64,000 bases of DNA, from assembly GCA_008508345.1 (NCBI GenBank), contig QNGE01002678.1:42435-106434 (forward strand), written 5' to 3'. The notes beneath the pieces are model-generated. The model did no database searches. It was not told the DNA's origin and saw only the letters and a list, made by a program, of their open reading frames with translations. The translations under genes and the position numbers were made by a program. Position 1 is the stretch's first letter. Each line of letters starts with the position of its first letter. Shown piece by piece: positions 62,205 through 64,000 of the stretch. The stretch comes from Paragonimus westermani (Eukaryota; Platyhelminthes; Trematoda; Plagiorchiida; Troglotrematidae).

Positions 62205-62342
62205 CGTGTCTAATGTGAGGTGAATGGCACAGTGGTCAACATGGTCATCTCATTTGAGTGTGATCGGCGTTCTAGTTCTAGCCATGGACGGATATGAACT
62301 ATTGACGAGCCGTGACAAGAACAGTACTTGAGTATAGCGCTG
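62205..62342 (+). repeat. SINE-like family 2, partial copy with A and B boxes
   Basis: Contains GTGAGGTGAATGGCACAGTG (A-box region), then GCGTTCTAGTTCTAGCC (B-box-like) about 45 bases on, then GGATATGAACTATTGACGAG shared with the other copies. The tRNA-like spacing is clearest here. Confidence 0.55.
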
Positions 62343-62425
62343 CATTGTAAAATGTATTGAATGAAAATTACACAAGACATTTGTTTTCCTACGTGGCTAA
62401 ATCCCTTGCAGTCCTGTGTCGAATN

Positions 62426-63288
62426 CGTGCTGTACCAGTGTATAGTTCTACACTGTTAAAGCGTTTCTGACAACATTTTCTGCCGAATCTGTACCACGGA
62501 TACGCATCTTTTTTCACTGCTGTCAGTTGTAACGGAGAATACAAAACATTGAGATATCTGTACTAACATCACCTCCCCATCAAAGCCACTCTCAAGATGT
62601 ACAAGTTAGTAGATCATGCAAAACAACCTTGCCAATTGAGTCAGAGATGGAATTTGTGCAAAAACATGAAAGAGATCAAACACTAATGTTCTCTACCAGA
62701 TGCTCCTCACACAAAATGTGAACAGGTCGACTAGCAGTATTCACTGACTGATATGCACTGTCGCAACATCTGCATTCTTCTAGACCGGTCATTTATACAC
62801 TGTGCCCAAAGCCATCTGATGTTACGAACGACTTGATGGCTCAGCAACGGTCAATCAGTTGGCATTCTGTGTAGGTCTGGTAATGAAAACCTACAATAGG
62901 GATTGCCACTTTCTTCCGTGATGACGTCTCTAAAACAGACTGATGCTGGTATGTGAGCCGATGCGAACTCCCCGAGAAGGATGACGTCAATGAAAAGCAG
63001 GCTTACAACCTGACACACACCAGACAGAACACGGTCGATGCACGGAGAGTGAGTGGCAACACTTGTGACAGAAATCTGCAAACCATAACAACAAAGTCTA
63101 CCATTGACAATGATAATTCGTAGTGATGTGTTAATGCACAACATTTGTAAATATCTCAGTCTCAGATCGAATGTTTCTAGGTGAAACGTTGTGGTGGGTT
63201 GTTTGACTGAGAATGGAGAACGTTGAAGGCACTGAATGGATGAATTCAGCAGAACGACTGATGTTATACCTACAGCAAAATGAATGCC
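62426..63288 (-). repeat. right arm of large inverted repeat
   Basis: Reverse-complement copy of 59901-60784, lacking the 22-base segment present in the left arm near 59932-59953. Over most of its length no difference from the left arm was seen. The identical 97-residue reading lies at 62851-63144 (minus). The near-identity implies a very recent duplication, ongoing gene conversion between arms, or an assembly artefact. Confidence 0.85.
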
Positions 63289-63963
63289 AAGTGTTCATGT
63301 GGAGACAACTACACTTTTAAGTGGATTGACTGCAAATTCTAGAGGATTGCGAGAGTTGGAATTATGGTTTTGTGGTGTTTTGCGAGTATCCTCAAATTGT
63401 TAGTACCGGCCACTTATGGCGTGTTTATCGAGCAAGAGTGTTGGGTTTCGATGAGATTCTGTTTTTGAGAAAATTTCCCGCCAATTGTTTTAACCATTTC
63501 GTCACGTGATCATCCGCTCGCTGATTTTATGGTCCATCTGTTCTGTCTATGCACATGTAATTGTAGCCCCTAGTGGTTTGGCACACAGCACAAAAGACGG
63601 ATAATGTATTCGAAGTGTGTTTGTGATGCTGGTGAACCTAGATGATAAGGTTGTATGCAGCTATTAATCTTCAGATTGTATCACGTTTTTTCTGTGGTTT
63701 AGGAAATGGAAACAGGTGTACGCAATCCTGTTGTAGGGTGTCCACTACAAGCTAACCTTTTCATTATGCGGACAACATCTACGGTTTTTCTCGCCAAGTA
63801 TTTGCCTGCTGTGCGCAGTCCCACCAGTGCGGACAAAAGGAGCAATTCGCATGTGATCATTCAATCAAGTATGCTTATTGGGCATTTATTCAAGTTCTGA
63901 ATGTCTGCCGCTGATTTTTTCCGCTTGTAACGAGTCGCTATTTCATCGCTACAGGGTGCGAAG
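63289..63963. other. no gene seen
   Basis: Unique sequence between the inverted-repeat arm and the LINE end at the window edge. No motif recognised. Confidence 0.4.
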
Positions 63964-64000
63964 TCATCATCATCATCATAGACAGCAATACATCAGTGGT
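63964..64000 (-). mobile_element. start of another RTE-like LINE 3' end (cut by window)
   Basis: The 37 bases beginning T(CAT)5AGACAGC are identical to 22851-22887, the 3' tail of the RTE relic there. The rest of the copy would lie beyond the window. Confidence 0.7.

Larger units (their letters stand above)
60785..62425. other. spacer of the large inverted repeat
   Basis: About 1.64 kb of unique sequence between the two arms. It contains two partial SINE-like family 2 copies and a possible broken exon on the minus strand. The last base is an ambiguous N at 62425, exactly where the right arm begins. Confidence 0.7.

Overview
This window reads as nuclear DNA from a metazoan flatworm, most likely a digenean trematode. 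Three things point there: spliced exons with good GT/AG sites, very long introns, and a dense load of decayed Penelope-like elements (PLEs), RTE-type LINE ends, a Ty3/gypsy relic and tRNA-derived SINEs. No bacterial-style gene packing, operon, CRISPR array or rRNA is visible. The species assignment is inference only.

Host coding content is small. Three exons on the + strand (21153-21482, 50652-50912, about 54826-55095) encode Kazal or follistatin-like modules of the agrin type. All three end in a phase-1 GT donor, and each is a multiple of three long when the phase-1 acceptor is used. They look like cassette exons of one secreted or extracellular-matrix protein gene, which would give introns of about 29.2 kb and 3.9 kb. 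The third exon also has an open reading extending upstream into a signal-peptide-like segment, so a second, separate gene start there cannot be excluded.

Nearly everything else recognisable is mobile DNA. PLE remnants lie at 2595-3565, 9906-10262, 35479-35945, 41577-43465 and 57526-58540. RTE-like LINE 3' ends lie at 18113-18910, 24948-25744, 22851-23440 and at the right window edge. A gypsy relic with gag knuckle, retropepsin and RT lies at 27284-29290. All of these coding relics are on the minus strand, antisense to the Kazal exons, which is what is expected if most of the window is intron of a + strand gene. Two SINE-like families, an inverted pair of solo-LTR-like repeats (39320-39852 and 48499-49026), a foldback element with about 92-bp terminal inverted repeats (56393-56897) and a near-perfect inverted repeat of about 0.86-0.88 kb arms (59901-60784 and 62426-63288) complete the layout.

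The assembly has one gap (41008-41576), which starts exactly at a poly-C run, and one ambiguous base (62425) exactly at the inner edge of the large inverted repeat. The remaining stretches hold only short unrecognised ORFs. No undescribed defence or biosynthetic system is supported. The most unusual features are the two inverted-repeat structures and the uniform antisense orientation of the coding retroelements.
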